DNA of 64,000 nt from Ahaetulla prasina (lineage: Eukaryota; Chordata; Lepidosauria; Squamata; Colubridae), in the NCBI RefSeq assembly GCF_028640845.1, contig NC_080543.1:7850959-7914958 (forward strand), written 5' to 3'. The position numbers and the translations under genes are program-made. This document shows, piece after piece, positions 51,965 through 63,351 of this stretch (within the stretch, counting starts at the first letter, position 1; every line of letters begins with the position of its first letter). Below the pieces are notes generated by a model, which was given only the letters and a program-made list of their open reading frames with translations, did not search any database and was not told where the DNA came from.

Positions 51965-52269
51965 ATATACCACTGTGAAGCTGTATATAAGTCTAAGTGC
52001 TATTGCTAATGCTATTCTAATTACGGTGCCAGTACGGCTCCTGAATGCTACGGGGCATTCAGCCCAAAGGCATGGTGGCTAAGAATCATGGGAATGGAAG
52101 TCCCACAACTTCAGAGGGCATTAGGTTGATGTGGAGGAATCGACAGCTAAACTGGAGGAAGGTGTTAAGAAGGGTTCAAGCTTAGAGTCTTTGCAGGATA
52201 GAAAGTGGCACAGGGTTGACTTCCTTCAGAATCCCTGAAGCCTTACCAGACCTTTCCCCCCCGGGAATA

Positions 52270-52660
52270 CAGCTAGTCCCTGACTTGCGACGGTGTTAAG
52301 TGAGACATTTGCGAAGTGAGTTTTGCCCCTTATTGTAACAATAGTGCAGTTCAGCGGTTTGAATCCCTAGTGCTGCCGTGTTAATGGGGTGAGCTCCCGT
52401 GACTTGTCCCAGCTTCTGCCAACCTAACAGTTCGAAAGCAGGTAAAAAATGCAAGTAGAAAAAATAGGGACCACCTTTGGTGGGAAGGTAACAGCGTTCT
52501 GTGCGCCTTTGGCGTTGAGTCATGCCGGTCACATGACCACGGAGACGTCTTTGGACAGAGCTGGCTCTTTGGCTTTAAATCGGAGATGAGCACTGCCCCC
52601 TAGAGTTGGGAACGACTAGCACACATGTGTGAGGGGAATCTTTACCTTTTTTACCTTAAC
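52270..52660 (+). mobile_element. TA-element fragment followed by a Sauria-like SINE
   Basis: 52270-52338: cagctagtccctgacttgcg ... ttttgccccttattgtaac. 52339-52660: SINE in plus orientation with B box cagcggtttgaatccctag, ggtgagctcccgtgacttg and a 3' end gaatctttacctttttacct. The A box is lost at the junction. Confidence 0.78.
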
Positions 52661-53090
52661 TCTAGAATAATAACAAGACAGGCCCTCTTCTGTCTTCATA
52701 TCCATAACAATTACATCTAGGCAGGCTTGGGGGGAAAAAAATCACATTTGTTTTTACTAAACGGAGTGGGGTGGGGGATATTTCTCCACTGTTTAACCAG
52801 AGGAAGGGTAAGTGTACTCCCTTCATATCTCATTGGTGCAATTATGCGATTTTATTTTATCTTTTTTCCACATTTTTGTTTATGGTATGTTTTGTTTGCC
52901 ATTGTTGTTCTACTTTACTTTTTTTTTACATGTCCTCTTTTCCTCTTTTATTTATTTATTTATTTGTTTGTTTGTTTGTTTCTCACAACAGTATATATAA
53001 GCATAAGCATGAAATAACTTTACGATATGTAAGCATAAATCTAATCATAAGTATGTAATAACTATATAAAATTGGATACAATCAAAGGGA
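52661..53090. other. AT-rich stretch with (TTTA)n/(TTTG)n
   Basis: Short ttta and gttt runs at 52948-52980. Otherwise no recognisable element. Confidence 0.4.
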
Positions 53091-53091
53091 A

Positions 53092-53505
53092 CATTAGAAT
53101 AGAATAGAATAGAATTTTTATTGGCCAAGTGTGACAAGGAATTTGTTTTGGTGCATATGCTCTCAGTGTACATAAAAAAAAAAACCTTCATCAAAGGTAC
53201 AACATTTACAACACAAATGATGGTCGTAGGTTGCAATTTAACCCTTAATGATAGCAACAAAAAGTTACAGTCATACAGTCATAAGTGGAAAGAGATTGGT
53301 GATGGAAGCGATGAGAAGATTAATAATAGTGTAGATTTAGTAAATAGTTTGACAGTGTTGAAGGGATTATTTGTTTAGCAGAGTGATGGCCTTTGGGAAA
53401 AAACTGTTCTTGTGTCTAGTTGTTCTGGTGTGCAGTGCTCTATAGCGTCGTTTTGATGGTAGGAGTTGAAACAGTTTATGTCCAGGATGTGAGGGATCTG
53501 TAGTA
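53092..53505 (-). mobile_element. Rex1-type LINE 3' end
   Basis: Minus strand matches 22190-22600: tail (TTCTA)3, ttggccaagtgtgacaagga, tggtgatggaagcgatgaga, gcagtgctctatagcgtcgt. Short tail. Confidence 0.88.
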
Positions 53506-53660
53506 GGCACGTTGGTGCTCTTATGCATGCCCCTTACAGACCTCTTAGGAATAGTGAGAGATGAATAGTAGATAGTTTTTGGTTAAAGATTTGGGGATTT
53601 TGGGAAGAGACCACAGAGTCTGGTAGTGCATTCCAGGCATTAACAATTCTGTTACTGAAG
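53506..53660 (-). mobile_element. LINE C-terminus/3' end, clade uncertain
   Basis: Minus strand reads NRIVNAWNALPDSVVSSQNPQ-like (aatgcctggaatgcactacc) then a Thr/Arg-rich end, a non-LTR RT C-terminal motif; same as the insertion at 31771-32004. 53661-53895 has no clear feature. Confidence 0.55.
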
Positions 53661-53895
53661 TCATTATGTTACTTCCCTCTTGTTTGCTGGAGAAATTTGT
53701 TCTGGCACCTTCAGGTTGTTCTGGACCATCTCAGGTCCTTCAGAACAGATGGCCTCCTCCCATGCTTCATTGTGTGATGGTGGCAGGTCCATCTCACCCC
53801 CCAACCCCAAAGCAGCTGGTCCCTCCTCCAGAGAGCCATTTCCTCCTTACTATCAGGCTACTTTGTTCTCTGCCAGAGAGCAGTTGCTTAAAAAA

Positions 53896-54545
53896 CCAAA
53901 CGGAGGCTTCAGTTAGTCCAGAATGCAGCTGCGCGGGTGATAGAGGGAGCTACGCGTAGCTCCCACGTAACACCGCTCCTGCGCAGTCTGCACTGGCTAC
54001 CTGTGGCCTTTCGAGTGCACTTTAAGGTGTTGGTTACGACCTTTAAAGCGCTCCATGGCTTAGGGCCTGGGTACTTACGGGACCGCCTGCTGTTACCACA
54101 TGCCTCCCACCGACCCGTACGCTCTCACAGAGAGGGACTTCTCAGGGTGCCGTCCGCCAAACAATGTCGGCTGGCGGCCCCCAGGGGAAGGGCCTTCTCT
54201 GTGGGGGCTCCCACACTCTGGAACGAGCTTCCCCCGGGTTTACGCCAAATACCTGACCTTCGGGCATTCCGTCGCGAACTGAAGACACATCTTTTCATTT
54301 GCGCGGGGCTGGCTTGAATTGAATTTTATTAATTTTAAATTTTTATTAATTAATTTAAATGGGGTTTTTAGTTTATGTTATATTTTAACTTCTCAGGCTA
54401 ATTTTAAAATAAGTTTTTTTAATTTGCATTTTAAATTGTATATTGTATTATCTGTTTTATTTTTGCCTGTACACCGCCCTGAGTCCTTCGGGAGAAGGGC
54501 GGTATAAAAATCAAATAAATAAATAAATAAATAAATAAATAAAAA
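53896..54545 (+). mobile_element. L2 LINE C-terminus and 3' end
   Basis: Open frame from LQLVQNAAARVIEGAT-like through LLRSLHWLPVAFRVHFKVL, KALHGLGPGYLRDRLL, LWNELPPGLRQIPDLR to its stop, then 3' UTR with ccgccctgagtccttcggga / gaagggcggtataaa and (AAAT)n. Less decayed than the 17.6-kb copy over this part. Confidence 0.9.
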
Positions 54546-54706
54546 AACAAACAAACAACAACCTTGCAAATGGTCCAAAAATAGCCTATTAAGTCAATGA
54601 ACCCTGAAATCTAGACTCGGTTAACCCTATATGCTCATTCTTCATTCCACCTTTTATTCTTCCACTGGAAGATTATGATTTCTGCTCGTTGATGAAGCAT
54701 GCTCAC

Positions 54707-54790
54707 CAGTGGTGGGTTTCTACCGGTTCACCCCGGTTCGGGCGAACCAGTAGTGGCGGAAGCCTCCACCCACCCACCCGAATGTCATCA
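54707..54790 (+). mobile_element. hAT-MITE left end
   Basis: CAGTGGTGGGTTTCTACCGG terminus, same family as 57326 and 60505, truncated at the minisatellite. Confidence 0.65.
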
Positions 54791-54801
54791 TGGATGCTCT
54801 G

Positions 54802-55475
54802 CTCTGAGAGAAAGGGAGAAAGAGAAAGGGAGAGAGAGTGAAAGAGAGTGAAAAGGAAAGAGAGACAAGAGAAGAAGAGAGAGAGAGAGTGGGAGAGAAA
54901 TAGTGAAAGAAAGAAAGGGAAACAGTGAAAGAGAGAGAGAGAAAGAGAAAGGGACAGAGAGTGAAAGAGAGTGAAAAGGAAAGAGAGACAAGAGAAGAAG
55001 AGAGAGAGTGGGAGAGAAATAGTGAAAAAAAGAAAGAGAAACAGTGAAAGAGAGAGAGAAAGGGAGAAAGAGAAAGGGAGAGAGAGTGAAAGAGAGTGAA
55101 AAGGAAAGAGAGGCAAGAGAAGAAGAGAGAAAGAGTGGGAGAGGAATAGTGAAAGAAAGAAAGGGAAACAGTGAAAGAGAGAGAGAAAGGGAGAGAGAGA
55201 AAGGGAGAGAGAGTGAAAGAGAGTGAAAAGGAAAGAGAGGCAAGAGAAGAAGAGAAGGAGAGAGAGTGGGAGAGAAATAGTGAAAGAAAGAAAGAAACAG
55301 TGAAAGAGAGAGAGAGAAAGGGAGAAAGAGCAAGGGAGAGAGAGTGAAAGAGAGTGAAAAGGAAAGAGAGACAAGAGAAAAAGAGAGAGAGTGGGAGAGA
55401 AATAGTGAAAAAAAGAAAGAGAGAGAATGAAAGAGAGAGAGGGGGGAGAGAGAGAGAGAGAGAAACTCTCAGTAA
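54802..55475. repeat. ~126-bp purine minisatellite, about five units
   Basis: gtgaaaaggaaagagag recurs at about 54848, 54971, 55097, 55224 and 55354 (spacing 123-130). Units are built from gaga, aaag and ggga words. Plus strand is almost pure purine. 55476-55955 has no recognisable feature. Confidence 0.9.
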
Positions 55476-55959
55476 AAATATATGCTAATTTAATAAAATG
55501 TATTTGAAAAAATATATATATGCTAAATTGTTTTAAAATAAAAACTCTGGGGGGAAAAAGCAGTGTGGGTTCTAATCTTGTTGTGATATGTTGCGCTTTA
55601 ATAGCTGACAGCTATTAAAGAGGAAGGCTGCATATAAATGGAATGTATGAATGAAAACGAAGAAATTTGGCTTGTAGCATGCAGGGACGCTTGCAAAGAG
55701 AAGCCAGCTTCACGATAATGTCTTGTCTCGCATCTAGTTATATTTAGATGTCTTAAAAATATTACAAGACTTGAACGATGCCTAAGCATGCGAGGCTTGC
55801 GAAGAGTGATGGATGACTTCCTATGGTTCACACAGGGAAAGTAAGATTAAGCATTATTTTCCCCAGACTGGTCATTCCGTTTCCTTCCTTTCAAGCTTTA
55901 AAAGACAGGAGCTACATTTTACAAAGGATGCTGGGTCCTATCTTCCAGCATTTACAGAT

Positions 55960-57280
55960 TAACGGATGAGTTGGAAGGGACCTTGTAGGTCATCTAGCCC
56001 AACCCCCTCCCCAAGCAGGAGACCGTACACCATTTCTGACAGAGGGCAGTCCAGCCTCTTCTTGAAAGCTTCCAGCCACCCAGTCGACTTTCATGGCTGA
56101 CTAGAACTCACAGCCTCCTGGGGTTTGGCCCAAAGTCACCCAGTCGACTTTCATGGCTAAGGCGGGGCTAGAACTCACCATCTCCTGGCTATTGGCCCAA
56201 AGTCACCCAGCTGTTCCATTCACTGATTGTTCTCCCTGTCAGAAAATTTCTCCTTATTGCAGGTTGAATCTCTCCTTGGTCAGTTTCCATCCATATCTGG
56301 ATTTCATGTGCTTTAGCGAATTGCTTGACCCCTTCCTCCTTTCTGTGGCAGCCCCTCAAATATTGGAAGACTGCTATCATGTCTCCCCTGATCCTTCTCT
56401 TCACTAGACCAGCTACGCCCAGTTCCTGCAACCGTTCATCCTATGTTTGAGCCTCCAGTCCCCTAATCATCTTGGTTGCTCTTCTCTGCACTCTTTCTAG
56501 AGTCTCAACATCTTTTTTTATAGTGTGGTGACCAAAACTGGATGCAGTATTCTAAACGTGGTCTTACTAAGGCTTTACAAAGCGGCATTAGTACCTCCCT
56601 TGATCTTGATTGTATCCCTCTCTTAATGCAATTTAGGATTGCGTTGGCTTTTTTGGCTGCCGCCGCACACTGCTGGCTCATATTTAGCGGGTTGTTCACT
56701 AAGACTCCAAGATCCCTCTCAGGTGCTATTAAACCTGGTTTCACCTAGTCTATATGTGTACTTTTGGTTTTTCTTGCCTAAGTGTAAGACTTTACTTTTC
56801 TCTAAGTTGAATTTCGTTTTGTTAGATAGGGCCCAGTGTTCAAGTCTGTCAAGATCCATCTGGACCTTGAGCCTATCATCTAGGTCAGTGAGGGCTAACC
56901 TTTTTGCTGTCGTGTACCAAAAGCAGGGGCAGCATGTGTGTGTGTGCGCATGTGTACATGTGTCACACTCGTGTGTGCCCACACCAATGGGGAGGGCAAA
57001 AACGACCTTCCCCACCCCCCCGGAGGCCCTCCAGAGACCAGAAACAGCCCGTTTCCCAACTTCCAGTGGGCCCAGGAGGCCCGAAAATCAGCTGGAGCTG
57101 AGCTAGGGCAACACTTGCGTGCCCACAGTAATAGCTCCGCGGGCCACCTGTGGCACACCTGCCATAGGTTCGCCATCACGGATCTAGGTATTGGCTATTC
57201 CTGCCAGCTTAGTATCATCCACAAATTTGGTCAGTTCCCCTTCTATTACCTCATCTAAGTCATTAAGATCTTAATGAATA
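55960..57280 (-). mobile_element. CR1 LINE, nested twice
   Basis: Minus-strand CR1: 3' UTR 55966-56074; a SINE fragment (56075-56212) interrupts; C-terminus 56213-56431 (RRIRGDMIAVFQYLRGCHR); [19 protein letters not shown] and [21 protein letters not shown] (to 56720); then, beyond the MITE 56886-57181, aatgaaatttggcaggaa-type FADD-proximal sequence. Frames broken. Confidence 0.87.
56886..57181. mobile_element. hAT-type MITE in CR1, perfect 8-bp target duplication
   Basis: 296 bp CAGTGAGGGCTAACC to GGTTCGCCATCACGG, flanked by ATCTAGGT (56878-56885, 57182-57189). Includes a tgtgtgtgtgcgcatg tract. Confidence 0.95.
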
Positions 57281-57325
57281 CAGAATATGGGAAAGAAGGG
57301 AACAAGATGAAAGCAAGGAAAAGAT

Positions 57326-57802
57326 CAGAGGTGGGTTTCAGCAGGTTCGGACCAGTTCTGGAGAACCGGTAGCAGAAATTTTGAGTAGTTCGGAGAACCG
57401 GTAGTAAAAATTCTGACTGGCCATCTATTCTCTGCCTCCCGAGTCCCAGCTGATTGGGAGGAAATGAGGATTTTGCAGTATCCTTCCCCCTGGAGTGGGG
57501 TGGGAATGGGGATTTTACAGTATCCTTCCCCTGGAGTGGGGAGGGAATGGAGATTTTACAGTATCCTTCTCCTAGAGTGGTGAGGAAATGGGGATTTTAC
57601 AGTATCCTTCCCCTAGAGAGGGGAGGGAATGGAGATTTTGCAGTATCCTTCCGCTGGAGTGGGTAGGGAATGGGGATTTTAAAGTATCCTTCCCCTGGAG
57701 TGGGGAGGGAATGGGGATTTTACAGTATCCTTCCCCTGCCACACCCACCAAGCCACACCCACAAAATCAGTAGTAAACATTTTTGAAACCTAAACACTAC
57801 TG
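57326..57802. mobile_element. hAT-type MITE with internal 41-bp tandem repeats
   Basis: 477 bp from CAGAGGTGGGTTTCAGC to CACTACTG; target duplication GAAAAGAT / GAGAAGAT (7 of 8). Seven copies of a roughly 41-bp unit (gattttacagtatccttccc + ctggagtggggagggaatgg) lie at 57462-57735. The right terminus is mutated. Confidence 0.85.
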
Positions 57803-59530
57803 GAGAAGATGGCCTCTTGTCTTCGTCCATTAATCACATCCAGAATGACACACTCTCCTCGGGGCCCTCATTGGGCCCTCAAGCCGGTTGGCAGAAGCAA
57901 GTCTTCAGGCTCTTTCAGAAGGCCAACAAAAGGTGTGTGTGTGAAGATCTCACTTTTGGGGGTACAATATTCCAGAGAGTAGGAACCACAGAAGTCTTCT
58001 GGACCTCACCAGCTGGAATTCCTTGACCAATGAGGTCCACAGCATGCCCCTTCTGTCAGAAGAAATGGAGTGGGCCAATCCCTTTGGGGCAAGGCCTTCA
58101 TGGCTGGAGAAGCCCACATCGGTTGTCCGTTTGGATCCGAGCAGCTCAAGTAAAGGAGAACAGAAGTTTAGAACTTGGCGGAGAATCAACAAGGCCAGAA
58201 TTGATCTCCAACACATTTCGGGGTTTTCAGGAAATTCAAAGATATCATGGTCTTCATTCTCTTTCCTGAAATGCAAATGGCAATTTGCACAAAATGCCAC
58301 ACTCAGATGTGGGCGTGGTTGTTAGTTTAACCACAACTTCGTCTAAAGATACAAACAAGATAGTGATATAAAATCCATGGCTGGCTTCATGCCATATCTT
58401 TAAAGCCCTGGTTTTAAAAAAGACAATTGATGGGTGCATCCCAGAGGTGCTATTCAGCAGGTTCTGACCAGTTATGGAGAACCGGGAGTGGAAATTTTGA
58501 GTAGTTCAGAGAACCAGTAAAAACCACCTTTGACTGGCCCCGACCCCATCTATTCTCTGCCTCTTGAGTCCCAGCTGATCGGGAGGAAATGGGATTTTAC
58601 AGTATCCTTCCCTAGAGAGGAGGAATGGAGATTTGCAGTATCCTTCCGCTGGAGTGGGTAGGGAATGGGATTTTAAAGTATCCTTCCCTGGAGTTATCCC
58701 CACAAAATCAGTAGTAAACATTTTGAAACCTAAACACTACTGGAGAAGATGGCCTCTTGTCTTCGTCCATTAATCACATCCAGAATGACACACTCTCCTC
58801 GGGGCCCTCATTGGGCCCTCAAGCCGGTTGGCAGAAGCAAGTCTTCAGGCTCTTTCAGAAGGCCAACAAAAGGTGTGTGTGTGAAGATCTCACTTTTGGG
58901 GGTACAATATTCCAGAGAGTAGGAACCACAGAAGTCTTCTGGACCTCACCAGCTGGAATTCCTTGACCAATGAGGTCCACAGCATGCCCCTTCTGTCAGA
59001 AGAAATGGAGTGGGCCAATCCCTTTGGGGCAAGGCCTTCATGGCTGGAGAAGCCCACATCGGTTGTCCGTTTGGATCCGAGCAGCTCAAGTAAAGGAGAA
59101 CAGAAGTTTAGAACTTGGCGGAGAATCAACAAGGCCAGAATTGATCTCCAACACATTTCGGGGTTTTCAGGAAATTCAAAGATATCATGGTCTTCATTCT
59201 CTTTCCTGAAATGCAAATGGCAATTTGCACAAAATGCCACACTCAGATGTGGGCGTGGTTGTTAGTTTAACCACAACTTCGTCTAAAGATACAAACAAGA
59301 TAGTGATATAAAATCCATGGCTGGCTTCATGCCATATCTTTAAAGCCCTGGTTTTAAAAAAGACAATTGATGGGTGCATCCCAGAGGTGCTATTCAGCAG
59401 GTTCTGACCAGTTATGGAGAACCGGGAGTGGAAATTTTGAGTAGTTCAGAGAACCAGTAAAAACCACCTTTGACTGGCCCCGACCCCATCTATTCTCTGC
59501 CTCTTGAGTCCCAGCTGATCGGGAGGAAAT
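57781..59530. repeat. 940-bp tandem duplication
   Basis: 57781-58590 and 58721-59530 appear identical base for base, offset 940. The junction (58591-58720) is a shortened mix of the MITE interior in which most runs of four or more identical bases are one shorter than in 57590-57780. The unique part (57803-58441) has no recognisable gene. Confidence 0.9.
58442..58742. mobile_element. Chimeric hAT-type MITE at the duplication junction
   Basis: Begins as the 59382 MITE (cagaggtgctattcagcagg) and ends as the 57326 MITE (gtatccttccctggag, gaaacctaaacactactg). Confidence 0.8.
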
Positions 59531-59639
59531 GGGGATTTTGCAGTAACCTTCTCCTGCCACGCCCATCAAGCCATTCCATGCCCGCCCACCAAGCCACCGC
59601 CCACAGAACCGGTATTAAAAAATTTGAATCCCGCCACTG
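59382..59639. mobile_element. hAT-type MITE
   Basis: 258 bp CAGAGGTGCTATTCAGC to TGAATCCCGCCACTG; target duplication GTGCATCC / GTGCATGC (7 of 8). Confidence 0.92.
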
Positions 59640-59827
59640 GTGCATGCAGTGTGTTGTACCCAAAAATTAAAGACAAGTTAGAGGTCCAGAAGCATAAAAT
59701 AAAAAAATAAAATTGGAAAGGTTAGGTTAGTACAAAATGGTGACCCTACAAACTGTTTGGTATCTTAGCGCATGTTGTTATGTTGAATAAACTCAACCTT
59801 GGAATAGCCTGTGGATATGGAAAAAGC

Positions 59828-60337
59828 TGTTCTGTCTCCTTCCCCACTTCGGATCAATTATCTGGCCTTCAGCCAGTGGATTCACGGCTCTTATCAGTCC
59901 TGGCAGAGAAATCGCAGCTGCCTGCCAAAGTTCAAACAAATGACTCACGTAGCAAGACTTTCAGCTCTTTCTGAAATGGATTAGCTAAACTTTGCTTCCC
60001 GTGGAGTGAGAGCAGTCCCAAAGCTCCTTATATAACCTGTGGGGTGGGGCTCCTGCCCCACCCTTCCTTTTGATGACGCCGCCTCTCTAATCTTCTGAAG
60101 CGCGGGTCAAGCCAAGCTTGATTATTATTATTATCAGCTGGGCCTGAAGGCGTAGCCTGGGGAAGGGAGGAATCAGGGGATGACGGCCTCATTACGTCCT
60201 CTGACTGGCCTGGTTCTGGCTTCTGGAGCCGGGCCAAAGGAATCGGTGCTCCCGAGGTAAGCCTTACTGGCCCTTCCCCCTCACTCTCGGAGTCACTTTC
60301 GGGCATGGGGCCAGGTTCGGGGGCTGGAGTCACAACA
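59828..60337 (-). mobile_element. Solo LTR, family C, intact with perfect target duplication
   Basis: 510 bp, TGTTGTGAC to CAGAACA on the minus strand, flanked by AAAGC (59823-59827, 60338-60342). Its U3 frame is the least damaged of family C: 101 codons with PMPESDSESEGEGPV, PSSPDSSLPQATP and WLDPRFRRLERRRHQ in one frame, ending at gttatataagg, the TATA region. Confidence 0.95.
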
Positions 60338-60504
60338 AAAGCAAAGATGCAAAACTTGAAATAAATGAGCCAATGAAATCGGAAACAGATCGATTTTTAT
60401 CTATGAAATATTGGTAGATATGGCTACTTAAGGACTTCACAAAATAGCTTAAGTAGTCAGCTCCTCAGCATGATGTAAGCGTGCAAAGAAAAAGGCATTT
60501 AGAA

Positions 60505-60812
60505 CAGTGGTGGGTTTCAAAATTTTTTACTACCGGTTCTGTGGGTGTAGCTTGGTGGGTGTGGCATGGCTTGGTGGGCGTGGCTTGATAGGCATGGCAG
60601 GGGAAGGATACTGTCAAATCTCCATTCCCTCCCCACTCCAGGAAAAGGATGCTGCAAAATCCCCATTTCTTCCCAATCAGCTGGGACTCTGGAGGCAGAG
60701 AATAGATGGGGGCGGGGCCAGTCAGAATTTTTACTACCGGTTCTCTGAACTACTCAAAATTTCCGCTACCTGTTCTCCAGAACTGGTCAGAACCTGCTGA
60801 AACCCACCTCTG
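60505..60812. mobile_element. hAT-type MITE
   Basis: 308 bp CAGTGGTGGGTTTC to GAAACCCACCTCTG; target duplication ATTTAGAA / ATTCAGAA (7 of 8; 60497-60504, 60813-60820). Confidence 0.94.
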
Positions 60813-60829
60813 ATTCAGAATGAAGATTA

Positions 60830-61650
60830 GGGAGGTACAAATGTTCACATTTGTAGAAAGCTGTCACCCACCCCACTCCTTGAAGAATGAAATATTTTAG
60901 GAAACGTTAAAAAGGCAGAATATTGTATTTCCCTAAAGGGAGAAATATGCTCTTGGGGACAGAAGTCAGCCCCCGCCTTTCTTAATAGTCCCGAGCAGAT
61001 GTCAGCACTTAAGAGATAGATAGCTCTATTCATAAGCAGCAAGGTCTGAACAAAGGTAGGGTTAGCTCTCAGCCTCATCACTGCATCAGCCCAAACTTCA
61101 ACCAAACTTAGCTCAGACAAACTCCTAGGATTTGTACATGGCCCCATGGGAGTCTGACAACAGCTAATAGAATACATGTTCTTGCACAGGAACAGGAAGC
61201 TCAAGTTCAGAGCCCAAGAGAAGGTATAAATACTCCTCACTCTCAACTCCATGAGGTCAGCTGCCCACGAACACACGTGCTTCATCGATAAATGGACCCT
61301 ATTTCCAAACAGCCTCCAGCCTCCGTTTTGTCTCCGGTTTTGGAGCTGAATCTGGATATTTCTTCCAACACATTAAAATGATAATAAAACGAGTACGAAT
61401 ATGTTTTTTTTCCCCAAACACTTTAAAATACAGGAGAAAAATACAGGAGACCAAAAAAAAGCTGCAGTGCTTTTTAGCTCATTCTGTGATTTTGATTGCC
61501 AGCTAGACATACGTAGGAATATCCACAGTAGCATCACTTGTGTCATGCTGTCATTGTACAAATGATGTATAGGCTATAATTTGTGTCAGTCACTTTATGA
61601 CATCATGATGGATGTTTGGGTTTTAATAAGAGAATCGAAGGCAGCAAAAA
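60830..61650. other. Mostly unrecognised; possible TATA box
   Basis: A gaaggtataaatactcc box at about 61219-61235, downstream of GC-balanced sequence, could mark an old LTR promoter, but no LTR ends are visible. 61300-61650 has no recognisable feature. Confidence 0.3.
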
Positions 61651-61663
61651 AAAATTGTAGATA

Positions 61664-61953
61664 GGTAGGTAGGGAAGAAGGAACGGAAGGAAGGAAGAAA
61701 GGAAAGAAGGAAGGAAGGAAAGAGGAAAGGTAAAGAAAGGAAAGGGGAGAGAGTGAGGCAGGGAGGGAGGGAAGGAGAGAAGGAAGGAAGTCAGGCAGAG
61801 AGAGAGGGAAGGAGAGAAGGAAGAATGTGAGGCAGGCAGGGAGGGAGGGGAGGAGAGAAGGAAGGGAAAGAGGGGAGGGAAGGAAGGAAGGAAGGAAGGA
61901 AGGAAGGAAGGAAGGAAGGAAGGAAGGAAGGAAGGAAGGAAGGAAGGAAGGAA
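61664..61953. repeat. (GGAA)n array on a SINE tail
   Basis: Variable ggaa/gagg words, then 21 homogeneous ggaa units (61870-61953) directly abutting a minus-strand SINE 3' end. Confidence 0.95.
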
Positions 61954-62150
61954 TAGCAATAGCACTTTCACTGTGCTTTACAGCCCTCTCTTACAGAGTC
62001 AGCCTATCGCCCCCAACAATCTGGGTCCTCATTTTACAGACCTCAGAAGGATAGAAGACTGAGTCAACCTTCAGCCAGTCAGGATTGAACTGCTGGCAGT
62101 GGGCCGAGTTTGCCTGCAATACTGCATTCTATCCAGTGCGCCACCAGGGC
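61954..62150 (-). mobile_element. tRNA-derived SINE
   Basis: Minus strand: gcgcactggatagaatgcag (A box), cagttcaatcctgactgg (B box), gttgggggcgataggctgac, ctgtaaagcacagtgaaagt, tgctattgctattcc 3' end. Confidence 0.85.
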
Positions 62151-62209
62151 TTTCTAGAAGAAGCAGGTTAGGATGAAGATGAGATGAAGCAGGTTAGGAT
62201 GAAGACGAG

Positions 62210-62283
62210 ATGAAGGAAGGAAGGAAGGAAGGAAGGAAGGAAGGAAGGAAGGAAGGAAGGAAGGAAGGAAGGAAGGAAGGAAA
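62210..62283. repeat. (GGAA)n microsatellite
   Basis: About 18 ggaa units, preceded by a duplicated caggttaggatgaagaygag. (GT)n lies at 62498-62519. Confidence 0.95.
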
Positions 62284-62569
62284 AAAAAGAGTCAACTGTC
62301 CAGAGTTCATTTATTTTATTTATTTATCAATTTCATGAACTGCCAATCTGAGTAACCCTGGGCAGTTTACCGTTAAAGTTATTGCCAAACTTTTGCAGCT
62401 AAATCTTTTCTATTCACCTCCAGTTTGGAAGCATTAAATTTTACTGCTTACTGTCTTTCGTCCAACAGTCCCTTCCACCTGCTATTGCCATCTCGTGTGT
62501 GTGTGTGTGTGTGTGTGTGCTCCTATGGGTGTTGAATTGTCTTAACACATTTATTGTTGTTTTTGGGGT

Positions 62570-62899
62570 AATTAAATCAAAACGATAAAAATATGGTTAG
62601 AACAGATGACAGCACAACAAATAGTTCTAAAACCAGAACTGTTCCTACTAATTACACTACCGTGGAAATACAACAAAAGAATTACGTACTTAATGTTACA
62701 TGTAATAACAGCAGCGAGAATCACATATGCACAAAATTGGAAGAATGAAAAATATACCGATAGATGAAAAGGTAATAAAGAAAATATTAGAATGCGCGAA
62801 AATGGACAGGTTAACGATGGAAGAAACGGATAAAGAGGAAACGGAGCGTTACTTAACATGGGACGTATTGTACGAACGGTTAGATAACAGGTTGCAGAG
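62570..62899 (+). mobile_element. L1-type LINE ORF2 C-terminus, broken
   Basis: aaaatatggttagaacagat through aatggacaggttaacgatgg (KMDRLTMEE) to ggacgtattgtacgaacgg, parallel to 4500-4820. Several frames; interrupted by the MITE at 62900. Confidence 0.68.
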
Positions 62900-63314
62900 C
62901 AGGGGTGGGGCTGCTGGGGGTTCGCAGGGGTTTCGGGACAACCTCTAGCTAAGATTCTGTGCAGTTCGGAGAACCTCCAAATCCCACTCCGGGCTGGCCC
63001 CACCCACCCTGACCCTCCCCTCCCAGGAGTCCCCATGCGGCCCGTTTTGGATGTGGGTAAGTACAAGGTGCGCACAGAGGCTCAGGGAGGGCGAAAAACG
63101 GGCTTACCGGAAGTTTGTTTCCGGCCTCCAGAAGGCCTCCGGAGCCTGGGGGAGGCTGTTTTTGCCCTCCTGGAGGCTCGAGAAAAGCCTCCAGAGCCCG
63201 GGGAGGGCAAAAACACCACCACCACCCTGCTGTGGTGCAGGAGGCCAACTAGGCCACGCCCACCCAGCAACCGGGCAGAGAACCTCTTGCTAAAAATTTT
63301 GAAGCCCACCCCTG
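62900..63314. mobile_element. hAT-type MITE, GC-rich, 415 bp
   Basis: CAGGGGTGGGGCT to AAGCCCACCCCTG; target duplication TTGCAGAG / GTGCAGAG (7 of 8). Interior has ggcctccggagcctggggga and gcctccagagcccggggagg, imperfect inverted blocks. Confidence 0.92.
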
Positions 63315-63351
63315 GTGCAGAGATTAGTAACTTAATAACAAAAGATCAATA

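Noticed and set aside
51342..52082. Glu/Gly/Arg-rich and Pro/Ser/Leu-rich frames on both strands
   Set aside because: Both come from the purine GGAA array; simultaneous openness on both strands shows low complexity, not coding.
58023..59265. Two identical 100-codon frames that could suggest a tandem gene duplication
   Set aside because: The identity comes from the 940-bp DNA duplication; the frame shows no known domain, and an opposite-strand frame of 116 codons is equally duplicated.
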